Part shown: one piece after another, positions 36,215-47,961 of the stretch
Numbering within the stretch: the first letter of the stretch is position 1
Layout: each line of letters opens with the position of its first letter
Source of the DNA: Turbatrix aceti
Lineage: Eukaryota > Nematoda > Chromadorea > Rhabditida > Panagrolaimidae
Length of the DNA: 64,000 nucleotides
NCBI GenBank assembly: GCA_963969345.1
Contig: OZ017769.1
Location: 558,001 to 622,000 of the forward strand
Direction: 5' to 3'
Translations under genes and position numbers: made by a program
Notes under the pieces: model-generated
Told to the model about the DNA's origin: nothing
The model's database searches: none
What the model saw: the letters and a program-made list of their open reading frames with translations, nothing else

Positions 36215-37835
36215 CAGGTTGAACAAGCAAGCCAGCCCAGTGACAGAATAAAAGCGTTGAACTAATCGAAGCTGGAGGAGAGCCAGTTGCGGCCGGCTGG
36301 TTGGCTGCACGCGGCTGAAAAATAACGCTTCTAAACGCGCAAAAAATAGTCGTCATGAGACGCCCGAAAAAGTATGTGCACGCGAATATAAAAAAAGGAC
36401 CTTCACTATTGGGGTTGGCTTACGATTAGAAAAGTCATTGATAGTGTAAAGTAAAGTGTAGCCAGGTGTCTTTGACGATACCTGAGAGACGCAAATCACT
36501 GGTAAAAACAAAAACAATACCAACAAAGTAGAAAAAATAGACCGTAATACAATTTGGCAACAGCGTAAAAATTTAAAAAATGGTTCAAATCTGAACATAA
36601 AATTTAGAGGGGGTTTTTTCGCTTCAAGACTATTCATTAGTTTACGGTATTTTGCCCAACGTTGTGTTTGTTATGTGTGCTTCTATTTTTTCATTTTTGC
36701 CTTTTTCGGGCCTATCGGCACATTTGTTAACTAAATTTGCCAATTTCTCATTCCTTTGTTGCGAGAAAAGTTATTTGGGCCTGCAAGTAAACAAAAAATC
36801 TCCAATTTTTTTTATCATATCGTTGTTTGTACCGTATATTTTTCTAGTTATCCCGTTTAACTCTTTTTCTTACCTTTACTATACAGTAAGGACCTTGAGC
36901 CCCCCGGGACCCACGCCTTATAAGCATAGCTCGTATTCTGAACCCAATTAGCATTTATCGCTGTCTGCATACGCGTGCATACGCACCAATTGAGTTGTCA
37001 TCAACTAAAGTGCGAAAGTACAGAGAATGCATTGGCATTGCCGTTCTTAGTATTACTTTACGAGATACATAATTCTTTTGAAGGTGGCGGCAGTATTTGT
37101 AAACAACTACGTGCGCGTATTAAAAACATACAAATAAACAAAATCTGGCATTTAGGAAAATACAACGCGGAAAAAAAGTGTAAAGTGTTACAAAAATAAC
37201 TACTGTCACCAGTGTATCCACACAGAAACCGGGTCGTTCATTTCTGATCACTCTGATGATTTTTGTAGCACGATCTTCGTGATTCGTTTAAAAACAAATG
37301 ATAAAAAATGCTACGAAGAAAGTTGAAGATAGAACCATAAAATTGTAGTATGACATCTTCTCGAATAGAAAAGGGTGGAAACTTTTTTATGAAATGAACA
37401 AAGATTATCAGGTTGGGTCATTGGATCGTTTCTTTCTTTTTTGGGCATGCCGAGCTGGAAAGAAAGAGGCGATCTTGTATGTACGGGGGAACAAACTGAT
37501 CTGTTCAATGATGACTTGGTTCAACACAATTTTTCACGAAATCGACAGAAGTCCCGACTGGATTCGAAGAGCAGCGCAGGGAGGACTGTTTTTTGTCATC
37601 AAAAAAGTTGTGTTATCGTTGGTTGTGCACAGTAGTAAATCACTATCTTCGTTTTATTAATGTGTTTTTACAAAAATTTAACATCTTACATTTTTTATGT
37701 ACATTGTCATGTTTGGCTTCAATTTTTTTGTGTTTCAAAAAATTATTTTTTTACTTGTTTGATGTTTCCTGTGTTCTTTGATCCAAATATCCCATAATTT
37801 TTTTTATCGTTTAATATTATATAAATACACAATCT
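36215..37835. other. Spacer between WDR-23 and the flavin monooxygenase
   Basis: No supported gene in 1.6 kb. Contains AT-rich DNA and short open frames in several phases with no signature. Confidence 0.4.
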
Positions 37836-40571
37836 TCATACAATTGGCAACGGCACAAAATATCGGTAAGCATATACGAAAGCAGTTAAAACGAGTAATC
37901 CAAAAAGGTACATGACTTTTTTGGCTTCTTGCTTTTCCCCGACATCTTTTTTCGTCACCAATGCACATTTCCCTTCCGGATTACATCCCCTGCGAACCCG
38001 GTAGTCGGCATCCAAGATGGCAGCCTTGGCTCCAGGCCACGGGTGAGGGCCAATGACCCGGAAGACGTAGCTGGGGGTCGGGGACCAAATGAGCTTCCAA
38101 GCCAGGTAGGGATCGGTGAGTGCGATCTTTGACAGATCAGGTAGACATCCAACCAGAGTCGCTAGTTCTTCCATGTAACTGTAGTAATCAACCTGTATGG
38201 TGTGCCGCCTGGAGGGCAGGTACCTCGAAGTTAGGGCTTCGATTTTCGCGTCGATGTCTTGTTCCATGATTTTTCTCGCGGGAAGTCGGGTGCCAGCCGT
38301 TAGGGCTTCATAGAACAGGCGACTCTGCATCTCGGCGATCGGGATAATAGATCCCAGGGGCTGTATGAGGCCTATGACGGCCAGTGTGTTGTGGTCACTT
38401 AGTCCCGGAGGGTACATGTACTTGTACAATCTGACGTGGTTGTCAGTCACTGGAACTGCCTTTCCACCTTCGATGAAGGGATATGATATGGTATATCCGG
38501 TGGCAAAAATGACAGCATCCACGCGATCTACCTGGGATCCGTCGGAAAAGACCACAGGCCCCATCGGACCCTCGAATGACGTGATGACAGGTTTGATCCG
38601 GATTCTTCCATTGGCAAAATGTGTCATGATTTCTTCATTTTGATTTGGGTGGCACGCGATAAAGGGATAATCCGGCTCGAGTCCAAAGGTGGCAAGATTG
38701 AACCTGGCTTTGAGCCTGCGTTCCACCATTCTTGACAGCCAGAGCTTTGGTAGTAATTTTCGAATCCAATAAAACCATCTTACGCTCCAGATGTAGTCAA
38801 ATGGCAACCCGGCTTCGCTCAGCCTCGGGGCAAGCCAGACGCCACGCCTGCTGACCAGGTATGTCTGCGCTGCGATCCTCGCCAGATCGACAGCAACATC
38901 GCCTCCGCTGTTGCCAAAGCCGACGACTATCACTCGCTTGTCTGCGAACTGCACGGGGTCTTTGAAGTCATGGGAGTGCAGGATCTCTCCGCCAAATCCC
39001 CCCTGTCCCGGGACCGGAGCAGGCATGTAGGGAATTGCGTGATGCCCCGTGGCAATCAACACTCCGTCGAATGTCTCCTTCTTTGGCGTATTATCTTTTC
39101 TGAAAACACTATTCGTATCGGATCGTCATTTTTTCCGAAACCTGTTGTCGGTTTCGAAAATTCTTTTAGGTCCAAAATTGATAACTTCGCTTACTTACAA
39201 GTTTCTGTAAGTGACATTCCAACGCCCAGTATCGGCATAGTCCTCCGCGCGATTCACAGACTCCACAAAGTGATAGAATCTGACGTAACGAAGCAAATCG
39301 TAGTGCTTTGCGTAATCCAGAAAGTATTCGTAGAGCTGGGAGTTGTGCATGAAATTGGGAGCCTCAGCTTTGGGTGGAAAGTCGGAGTAGGCTGTCATTT
39401 CTTTGCTGCTGTTTATTATCGTATTCTTCATTACAGAAGCCACTGAAAACAGCGTTTATTATTTTTAAAAAGTTAGTCATCATCCCAAAGCGGGGCCCAA
39501 AACATTTTTCATGATTCAACCGACAGTTTCAGCGCTTTCCTTTAAAATACCTTGGATGCTTTCTTCTACTTTAAATTTCTGTTATCATGATGCTCCCTAT
39601 TTTGCTTTTCTTCTTCGGTCTCGCATCTGCGATCCAAGCCGCCGATCCCTACTGCGCACCAACTCGAATAGCCGACAACATCAAGGCCATGTTTAACAAG
39701 AAAGCTTACACCCGTGAAGACGCTTCTTGCAAGCATTTCGACTCCAGGTAAGCACAATTTTTTTCTGTGGAATCGTCAAAGAATCGTACCTGCAGCCTAT
39801 TCGAAAAGCCAATCAATGATTTCAAAGCGTGCACCGGTATCCTGCCGGACAGCTATCTCAAAGGTATGAGACTCAACCTAATCTTCCTCAAAGCCATCTT
39901 CAAGGCCGACGCTACAAACTGCTCAGATCTGAAGGCCCTCGACTGCGTTGACGTGCTCTGCCGAAACCGTAACGACAAAATTGTCTTCGATAACGTTACC
40001 CTACCAATCACTGCTTCGTACAACGTTTCCGGATACGTGCTTCGTCCGAAAGTCGATGGCGAACAGTTTGGCGAGTACGGTACTGTATGCGACGACGTTT
40101 ACTATCCGGCTTCTTTGGTGCTCTACCACTGTAGACTTCGTTCCTTCGAGACACAGCGCTGCTACGCTGCATCAAAGGAGATCCTAGATGTCATTCAGAA
40201 TATTTCTGCGGTGCACTTTCAATGGCGATGCTCGGAATTGTCTATGCCATTGTCGCAATTTCCGTTGTGAAAAATTCTAGACTGTTGTCAAAAAAATGGG
40301 TAAAACATGAATAAAGTTAGCATAATTAGAAAAAAGGTTAAAAATTATTTCAGAAATCAATTTTCTTTTTTGTATTATTTTTCAAATTAAAAACCAACAT
40401 ACCATCAACTCCATTGACCTTTCTGTCGCCGGATTTATACCGCCAAAGCCCACCGATGCCATCGGACGCTTCGAAGCATACCGGCTCGATGCCGTAGAGC
40501 AGGGCATGCCTAATGGCCGGCAGACCGCTGGGCCCGGCTCCGACGATGGCCACTCTTCTTTTCTCCATCAT
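37836..40571 (-). CDS. Flavin-containing monooxygenase
   Basis: Three exons (40571-40403, 39442-39199, 39099-37836) give 558 residues, near the usual ~530-550. It oxidises N- and S-containing soft nucleophiles with FAD and NADPH. Motifs: the FAD-binding GAGPSG in [16 protein letters not shown] (residue ~10), [12 protein letters not shown], the block [13 protein letters not shown], the NADPH-binding [16 protein letters not shown], the FATGY motif and a C-terminal hydrophobic anchor ([17 protein letters not shown]) that fixes microsomal FMOs in the ER. The start is ATG-ATG; the second ATG is also possible. Intron 1 (39443-40402) houses an antisense gene. In nematodes FMOs are stress- and lifespan-linked; that role here is inferred. 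Confidence 0.95.
39587..40270 (+). CDS. Secreted cysteine-rich protein nested in FMO intron 1
   Basis: Exons 39587-39747 and 39796-40270 with a 48-nt intron (GTAAGC...CTGCAG) give 211 residues. A signal peptide ([21 protein letters not shown]) is followed by ten cysteines and four N-glycosylation sequons (NCS, NVT, NVS, NIS). No membrane segment is present. The helix-rich spacing of cysteines ([31 protein letters not shown]) recalls nematode T20D4.11-like/DUF19 secreted proteins, but I am not certain. It lies entirely inside FMO intron 1 on the opposite strand. AATAAA at 40310-40315 is its own polyadenylation signal, still inside the intron. Confidence 0.72.
40310..40315 (+). promoter_or_regulatory. 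Polyadenylation signal of the nested gene
   Basis: AATAAA lies 39 nt after the stop and is followed by A-rich sequence. Confidence 0.55.
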
Positions 40572-41059
40572 CGTGAAACAAATAAACAATAATAGAAAAG
40601 TTTCAACTTGTATGCACTTCTCTTTGCCTTTTATACGTGTTCCTAGACCACTAATGTGTCCTTGAGCGTCGTTAGGTTTTTGGAGGTAGGCTGCCAATTC
40701 GACTCAATTTCAACTTTTTTTTGTGCACTTCCTGCCCAATGAGCAGGTAAACACGCATCCTGTCACTTTGAGTCTATCACAGTCATTTGAAAATCGTCAA
40801 ACTCGCGCCCCATATTAACATAAGGGAACGTCGGGAGACAGGCAATCAGGTTGTCAGGTGAGGCAATCGCGATCGCGCAAAATTGACAGAAAAAGGTTCA
40901 AAGGCACAAAAAAGACACGAAAGCTACAGCGCGCGTTAAAATAAACTTTTTTAGTATCCCATTTATTTGGCCGTCAATTCAGAAAACAAAAAAACTAAAG
41001 ACGCCCAAACTATTACGTATATTACAAAAAAAGTAAAAAACAAAAAATTAAACGATCAA
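40572..41059. other. Spacer between FMO and the pocket-protein gene
   Basis: 488 nt, probably the FMO promoter and the 3' end of the pocket-protein gene. No gene seen. Confidence 0.4.
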
Positions 41060-44000
41060 TTAACCCACAAAATTAGCCGACGGCTGAGACGCGTACATTC
41101 CATGGGGTCGAACAGCCTTAATGGCGTTGTTGATTCGTTTGAGGTCCTTCGACGGTGACATGTTGACGTTGTACCGCATGGGACGACCCAGCGATACGGC
41201 TACCGAGCCTCCGCCGTGCGCAGTGATGGACAGGGTCGGCGTGATGACCCTGCGTGGCGAGAGCGTGTTGTACTTCACCGAAGGGAGGGGTAGGAGAGCT
41301 ATGTTCTGAAAAAAGACGTCACGCCAGCAAAGCCACTCAAAACTCACCGAATTCATTTCCTCGGGAAAAGCTAGCTTCTTGACGAAATCCTCAACCCGTG
41401 CCCGAAAGGCGTAGTTGTAGAAGTGAATTAAGTCATTGAACTCCAAATTGTGAGGCTCAGGTGTCGGGGGAGCAGACGTCATTCCGGGTGCCGGCATCGT
41501 CGATCCCGAACGCATGGGTTGGACAGGGAAGGAGGAGTTGGACGTCGTAGAGTCCCTGGATGCGCCATCCTCGCCGCCAGCAGGCGTGGGCGAAGCCGAG
41601 CACCGGATAAGCACCTTCCGGTAGACCCGTGACAACGCCTGAGGCTGGTGGCGGTAGTGCAGGATGATTTCTTGGAACCTGACATTGTTTCCGCTGACCT
41701 TGCAGATGATGTACAGGCAGCACATAATTATTTGATCGAGGTGCCGCCCCCGGAGGAGGTCTGTCTCGTGGGTCAGAATGTGCTCCAACACAGTCCACGT
41801 CTTCTTGCGTCCACGTTCGTCGAGGCGGATACGGTCACAAAGATCGATTGTTCTGAGCGCAGCCAGGTGGTACACCTTTAAAAAAGCACAACCTTAACCA
41901 AACCGATCCCAATTTGATAGAAAAACCAACCTTTCGGGCGAAAAAGTACGCTCCAGTGCTGCCGGACTTCAGAGTGGCCTTCTTGGATGGGGGGTACTGG
42001 TCCATGACCTCCGGAGGGATGAGCCTTCTCTTCCCTGGCTGCTGAACGGCTGTTGAACCCGGCCGAAGTCCGGGAACGGAAACGGCGGTTGAGGGTTGTT
42101 GTTCTTCTCCGCCGAAACAGGTTATAATTGTTGTCGGCATGCCGTAGGCGTTTTGCCTTCCCGCGACCTCGGTTGCACTGACTTCTTCGTGCGAAGGCAG
42201 ACACGCGTTGTTAAGGTACGTCTGCCAAATGGGTGAATCCATGGCCCAGACGAGTTCTTCGAGAACGCGTTCCTCGACTCGATTGAGGTGCTTCATGACG
42301 TCACGCATGATATCGACATCCGCGACGATGATGGGTTCGATGATTTTGAAAAATGCGAGTGACGAGATACCTGCGAGATCTGCAGACCAGGGAAAATCTC
42401 GCTCGCTGCCGTGTGCGAAGAGGACGACTTCGAGGGCACAAACCCAGACCGATTTTAAAAAATCCTGGATTTGAAAGAGGGTCGACAGCCGTTCTATCGC
42501 GACATTTGGATTGCCAATGCGATCGTTTTCCGCTTTCATCAGGAGGAAGAAAAATCGGCTAGAGAGTTGTGAGACTTCGTCCTTATACGAATCGACGTGG
42601 ACCGAGAAAAGGGTGTCAAAGTTGGGCTTGGTAGAAGATTCCTCAGAGATTTTTGACAGTAGGAGATCGTTGAGGCGGGAAACTGAAAAAAATTGGGTTA
42701 CTGTAAGAAGCAAAAATTAGAAAATCAAAATGCATTACGATTCCCCCTTTTACGAAAAAATATTTGGTCCAAAAAACATAAAATGGGAGATTACAGTACA
42801 TTACGATAAATTTTGACCGTAAAATTGCGACACAGATTGTATAAAAGTTAGCACATAATTTTTCAAAAAAACGTACCTTCGGCGATCACATTCGGCTGAA
42901 TGCTGGAATCGTGAAAATTTCCGAAAAACGCATTGAGTTGTTTCTGAATCAACGGATCAGTGTCCAAGAGAAGTTCCTTGAATCGGTCAGCCAGCGAAGC
43001 TTCCTTCCTGCCTCCACACGGAAACGACACATCCCCAGAGGCAAAATACGTCTTCCCAGTCAGCGGCGTCTTGACACACCGAGTTGCCGTAACCTTTTGC
43101 ACTGCTGCATCCGATGATTGCTTCGCGAGCAGTTCAGCATTTACCGAAAAAGGATCCTTCTGCTGGGGTCGGAGTCCGCAGAGCACGGCATAGTCAACAT
43201 CGGGGTCGAAGAGTTGCTTTTCGTCGAAGTTGGTTACGAAGAACCTCTCATCCATTTCTAGCCGCTGGGCGATGACGTTGTCGTAGATATCCATAAAATT
43301 GGTTGAATTGTGGTAAATGAAGTGAAGATAGCCGGCGAACTTGGAGATGTCCATGAGGAGGTGGCCTTCGTCGACGAGGCTCTTGCACTGGCCTTCGAAC
43401 CAGTGAAGACGAAAGTGTCGAGCATCGAGTGAGACACCGTGCAGCATTTGACAGACGTTGTCGAATGTCAGGTAAGATTCTTCGGAGATTTTGGCCACTG
43501 AAAAATTTTAAATAAGCAAAAAAATAACAAAAAATGACTTACAGAAGCTGTTTTGCAAAAATTGGACGAAATTCTGCTCGACAATGTCCGTGACGATGAG
43601 ATCGACGACAATTGTTAGGATGTTTAAGCAACTCACGAGATCTTCTTTTTGTAGTCGCTCTGAAAAAAATCACAAATCGAATTAAGAAACTGTAATTTAA
43701 GCAACCATAAAAATTTCAATAAAAAAACCAGCAAACGTCAAAAACCGTAAGCCGTGATAAGTTACGGTAAAATATAAAAATTACGATCAACCCCAAGAAA
43801 CCGTAATTTACGTTTCCCTTCCATCGTAACTCACTTTTGAAAAATACAGTACTCAGCCAGATGTACTCAAAAATGTTGTACGTTGTTAGTTCTTGTTCCT
43901 CACTGGTATTAGGATCGTAGTAGATTACCGACTGTCCAGGGACAAAAATTTTCCGAAAAATATTGAGAAACTTTTCGTAGATAACGATAGAAACAGCCAG

Positions 44001-44536
44001 GTTGCCTTGGACACGTTCATTGTGATCCAGAAGCTTGGTGGGAGCCGAAATCATGGGTGTCCAGCGATCCAGGCGGTAGAAAAACTCGACGACCGTTACT
44101 TCAGCGAACTGAACGAGTTGGTAGAGGTTGAACATGATGAGAGGTTTCTGGTCGACGCCTCGATTCAGCCAGACGGTCGTGAAGAAGCAGCAGGCTAGCC
44201 AGGTCTTTTGGGGACCCTGAAAAAAAAAAATTAAATTTTTTTATAAAACTCGGAGGAAAATGGATTCACCAGCAAATCACACTGTTGACAGACAGTTGTG
44301 TACTGACGCCAAGCCTTGTCGAACAGTTCATGGCTAGGATCGTATCCAAAGGACACAAAGATGTGCTCGAGTATCCGCTTGGCCTCGTCGCTATTGAACA
44401 CGGGAGATACGGTGCTCGAGGAGGCAAATGCCGTAGCATTCGTCGACGATGCCGACGACGAAGACGTAGGCTTGATTGGAGACTCGAAAGCGCCGATGGA
44501 TTCGCCGATAGCAGCGGTGTTGGTCATCTCATTCAT
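41060..44536 (-). CDS. lin-35: Retinoblastoma-family pocket protein (LIN-35/p107/p130 type)
   Basis: Seven exons (44536-44270, 44216-43835, 43659-43543, 43497-42877, 42682-41931, 41875-41348, 41305-41060) join to 970 residues. The N-terminal region (about 60-190) matches the Rb N-domain (WLACCFFTTVWL). Pocket A spans about 395-600. Pocket B begins at AYFFARKVYHLAALRT (about 705) and contains MCCLYIICKV and IHFYNYAF. The Cys, Tyr, Lys and Tyr-Asn of the LxCxE-binding cleft are therefore kept. These proteins repress E2F targets, in worms within the DREAM complex. A TTTTGTTCAG acceptor lies about 16 nt before the ATG, so the message may be trans-spliced or have a UTR intron. Exon 6 uses an unusual TTTAAAG acceptor. 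Confidence 0.92.
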
Positions 44537-45765
44537 TTTGAAGTTGGATAGCAAAAAAAGTACTGAACAAAACAAAAACAAAGAAACACGGGAATTGCTT
44601 TGTTCGGTGTAAATCGAACCTCGCGTTTACACCAATGCGCGCGCTTTTTTGCTGCCTGCAACGTGCGAGGGTGTGGCTGGCCAGCAAAGAGGGTCCTCTT
44701 TTTTACAGGTTTTTGAAGGATCGTTTTTTGTCAGTCTTTTTTTTCAGTCTAACCTTTTTGCCCGATTACTGGGTGCTTCTTCATCCCTTAATTTTTTGCC
44801 CGATTGCTGTTTTTTATGTCGTTGACGATTATTGACAGCACAGTCTACTTTCAGTGCATTCAAGTTGGTGCTAGGTCGTTTCTTCTCACATGGGCCCAAA
44901 TTGGACGTTATTCACCTTTTTTGCTTCTTTTTTCGGTCACTTTTTATTCCTTAGTAAACAAAAATTCCCGGTTCAAGCTATAGTAAATGAATGCGTTTTA
45001 TTTGAACAACGATTACTATCATGTTTTTATATAAAATAATTTCAATTGTTTCAAATACTTTTTTGGTAAACGTAAAAACATTTTGGTTTCTGCTTTTTTC
45101 ATAGCACTCAAAAAATAGAAAGAAAGAAAAAAAATTGGTTAGGGAATACGGTGAAGCACAACTACCGCTGAACAGTTGAAAAAAAGAGCGAGTAAATAAT
45201 GGATAAATGTGGTGTTTGTTAAAGGCTGCGTGAATACATACGTTTTGCGTTGTTTGTTGGAGAAAAAAAAGAAAAAAAGAAGAGCGAAAGAATAAATTTT
45301 GGTTTGTTTTATGTGTTGTTGTTCGCTGCAGTCCTTGTTGTCGTCACGAGAGGAGACGAACTGTGGAGTGTTCTGGCATTTGAGAAAGAAGATAGACTGA
45401 CTGGCTAAGTATGGATAGAACAAAGTGTATATCTGTATATAAAAAATTAGTGAAACCGTGCAAGTAGGTGTTTAGTACGCGCTATGTGGAAGAGAGAAGA
45501 TGCCAAAAAAAGGCTTTGGTTACTTAATTAAAAAAATTTGTTAAAAGTAAAAGTAAGTGCGTGCTCAACAAAGTACTTTGAGACACGAAAGAATAAAAAA
45601 CGACAGTTAATAATCGAATTCGAGGCAAAAAAAGACTGTCTGTCCGACAGCTCAGTGAGGAGTCATCTCCACGAATTAGTTAAAACAATAGACCTTGGGG
45701 AATATAATACATACGAACGAATCAATAGTTTACAACAAACTGTGGGATTTTGAGCTTTAAAAACT
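44537..45765. other. Spacer between the pocket-protein gene and SNX27
   Basis: 1.2 kb. It holds the pocket-protein promoter and the SNX27 3' UTR. A 71-residue ORF at 45538-45753 lies antisense to that UTR and has no signature. Confidence 0.4.
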
Positions 45766-47394
45766 TTAGCACCTTTGATTTGACGATCGTTCCCGTTCTT
45801 TGGTTATCCGTTGCATGACATCTGACAAATACTGGGTCTAAAACGTTCAAAATATCAGTTAAAAATGTGTCAAAACACAATATAAACTCACAAAAATAGT
45901 TTCAAGACAAATTTCAACGTCAATGCCATCACGTTCAAAAATAATTGAGAAGACATGACAGTCACTGATGACTTTGAATGACTTCAGCGCGGGCCATGGA
46001 ATGATGACTTCCTTCTCCTTCTTGGATCCGTGTCTATGCAAGCCCAGTCTGACGGCTTCGAAGTCACAGGCAACGCGTGCAACGCCACGGTCTTCGTTGC
46101 AGACGAATCCGGCCTGGGGAAACGTCACCCTCGAGTAGCCGTCTAGTGACCTCACCGCTTCGAGGAATTGATCGATTTTATCCTCGCTCTGGAGGGCTTT
46201 TAGGTGGTAGAGCTTCTCGGGAACCTTGATAGCGCCGGAGTTGACTTCGTTAACCGCCTGGGTATAGCAGATTTTTTTAAACACCACATCCCGGGCGCAG
46301 AGTTGTTTTTCGCTTTCCACGTCAAAAACCCATTTTTTGAGAATAATACACGACGACGCGGCAGACGAATAATTGGTAGTGTAAATTGCATGGGGGCACT
46401 CGTCGAGTTGTAGTCGTCGATCGAAATTGACGTCTATCATTTCGTAGAGGCCGAGATAGGGTATAGAATCGGGATGCATTGAGAGCTTTTGGAGGGCTGC
46501 GTTAAAGACAAACTGAGTGTTGCTGTTGCGCTTGACGTCGAGCAGGATAGGCTCGAGGTCAGGGGTCAGCACACGCATGCAGACATCGGCGACCGGGCAA
46601 CAGGCGTTGATATCCTCCATTAGGAATTCCTGGATGATATCGCTGTCCGCGATGACCCGGATCGAGCAGACCCGTTCCAGGTACTGCTCGAGGCCACGAC
46701 GTCGGGCATCCAACTGTTGCTCGGACATCTTGAACGGCCACTTGCCAGGGAGCTTTGGAAATTCAAAGTCAGGGAATTCTTCCTTCAGAACTTTGTGTAG
46801 TTGAAGAAATTCATTATACCTCCTCGCTCCGAGGTGTCGGCCTGCCATGTGAATGTTGTACGCGACAAATCTCTCACCCGCGACACAGGCATACTGGTAG
46901 GATGGAATTGTGATGGGTAGAGACCGTTTCTCTGAGTAGTCATACTTGTGATACAGTGATCCTTCCTCCGGATACGGTACATCAACATCCAGTTGGTCAT
47001 CTATATCCGGGGATATGACAATCAGATTTAGCCTATCTCCACCGTCTTTTATCAGGTCAACAACCTGTCGATGGGTTGCGCCCTCGACATTGGTGCCGTT
47101 GACGTCGAGTATACGATCACCTGTCAGGAGGCCAGCGCGATGGGCTGATCCACCGGCGAGAACGGCAGATACGTGCTGCAGGGGAGCGTAGAGCTCGCCA
47201 TTGATAGACCGCAGCTGTCCACCCTCACTCACCTGACCTTTGACATTAAAACCAAAGCCAGACTCCGTCTTGACAATGGTCACGAGGTGTGGAGTGGGAT
47301 CGACATTTCGCCTTGGCACACTCGACGTCGCGACTGACCGCTGCGACTGTTGGCGATAGTAAAAATCATCGGATGAATCACTGTCGTCACCCAT
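45766..47394 (-). CDS. snx-27: Sorting nexin 27 (PDZ-PX-FERM)
   Basis: Two exons (47394-45892, 45837-45766) give 524 residues, against 528-541 in other animals. The PDZ (about 35-130) is very close to the family: [34 protein letters not shown] and GDRILDVNG. The PX domain (about 155-265) contains [10 protein letters not shown] and [25 protein letters not shown]. The rest is the FERM-like module. SNX27 binds PDZ ligands on cargo receptors and retromer at endosomes and returns cargo to the plasma membrane. The first exon is one uninterrupted 501-codon block, unusual beside the split genes around it. TTTTGCAG, a strong acceptor, sits just upstream of the ATG. Confidence 0.95.
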
Positions 47395-47961
47395 GCATCA
47401 ATCAGGTGCTGCGACTGCAAAAGAAATTTTTTAAATGACTAATCAAGGGGGAAATAGATTAAATCTCATATTGAATGACTGAAATAAGTGCAATCCGCAT
47501 AATATAGCGCCACAACTCGTTTCAAACAAAAAAACACAGAAGAGCCTTTCTGCCTTCTATTTTTCGCTTTCCATCAACACGAGAAAAGAGCGATAGAAAA
47601 AAGCCATTGGAAAAAGAGAAAATTTCGAGAAAGCAGAATTGGCGCAACAAGCTAAAAGAGACAGAGACGAGAAACGAAACAAGACGAGCGAGACCAGACG
47701 AAATGAAAAAAGAAGGTTGTGTCAATAAAAAAAAAAGGCACAACCACCAACGAACGCGTACGCGAAATGCGCTGCGTTGACGGGGAGGCGCTCGAAGCGA
47801 CTTTTGCTGGTTGCGTTGCGTTTTTCCGCTTCGACCAACACATTTCAGATACTCTTGACACGAAAGTTTGTCAAGCTTTGTTCTCGACTTGAATAATTTT
47901 CTATCTTTTGCAAAGTTTTTTGACCTCATTTGTTCGACTTTTTATTCCTGTTTCTGTCGCA
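47395..47961. promoter_or_regulatory. Divergent promoter region of SNX27 and the UIM-tail gene
   Basis: 567 nt between two divergent starts. A 135-codon minus-strand ORF here is low-complexity and not supported. Confidence 0.4.

Noticed and set aside
45538..45753. 71-codon ORF antisense to the SNX27 3' end
   Set aside because: No family resemblance, no splice partners, and placed in the expected SNX27 3' UTR.
47522..47929. 135-codon minus-strand ORF between SNX27 and the UIM-tail gene
   Set aside because: Phe/Ser-rich translation of A-tract DNA in a divergent promoter; no signature.
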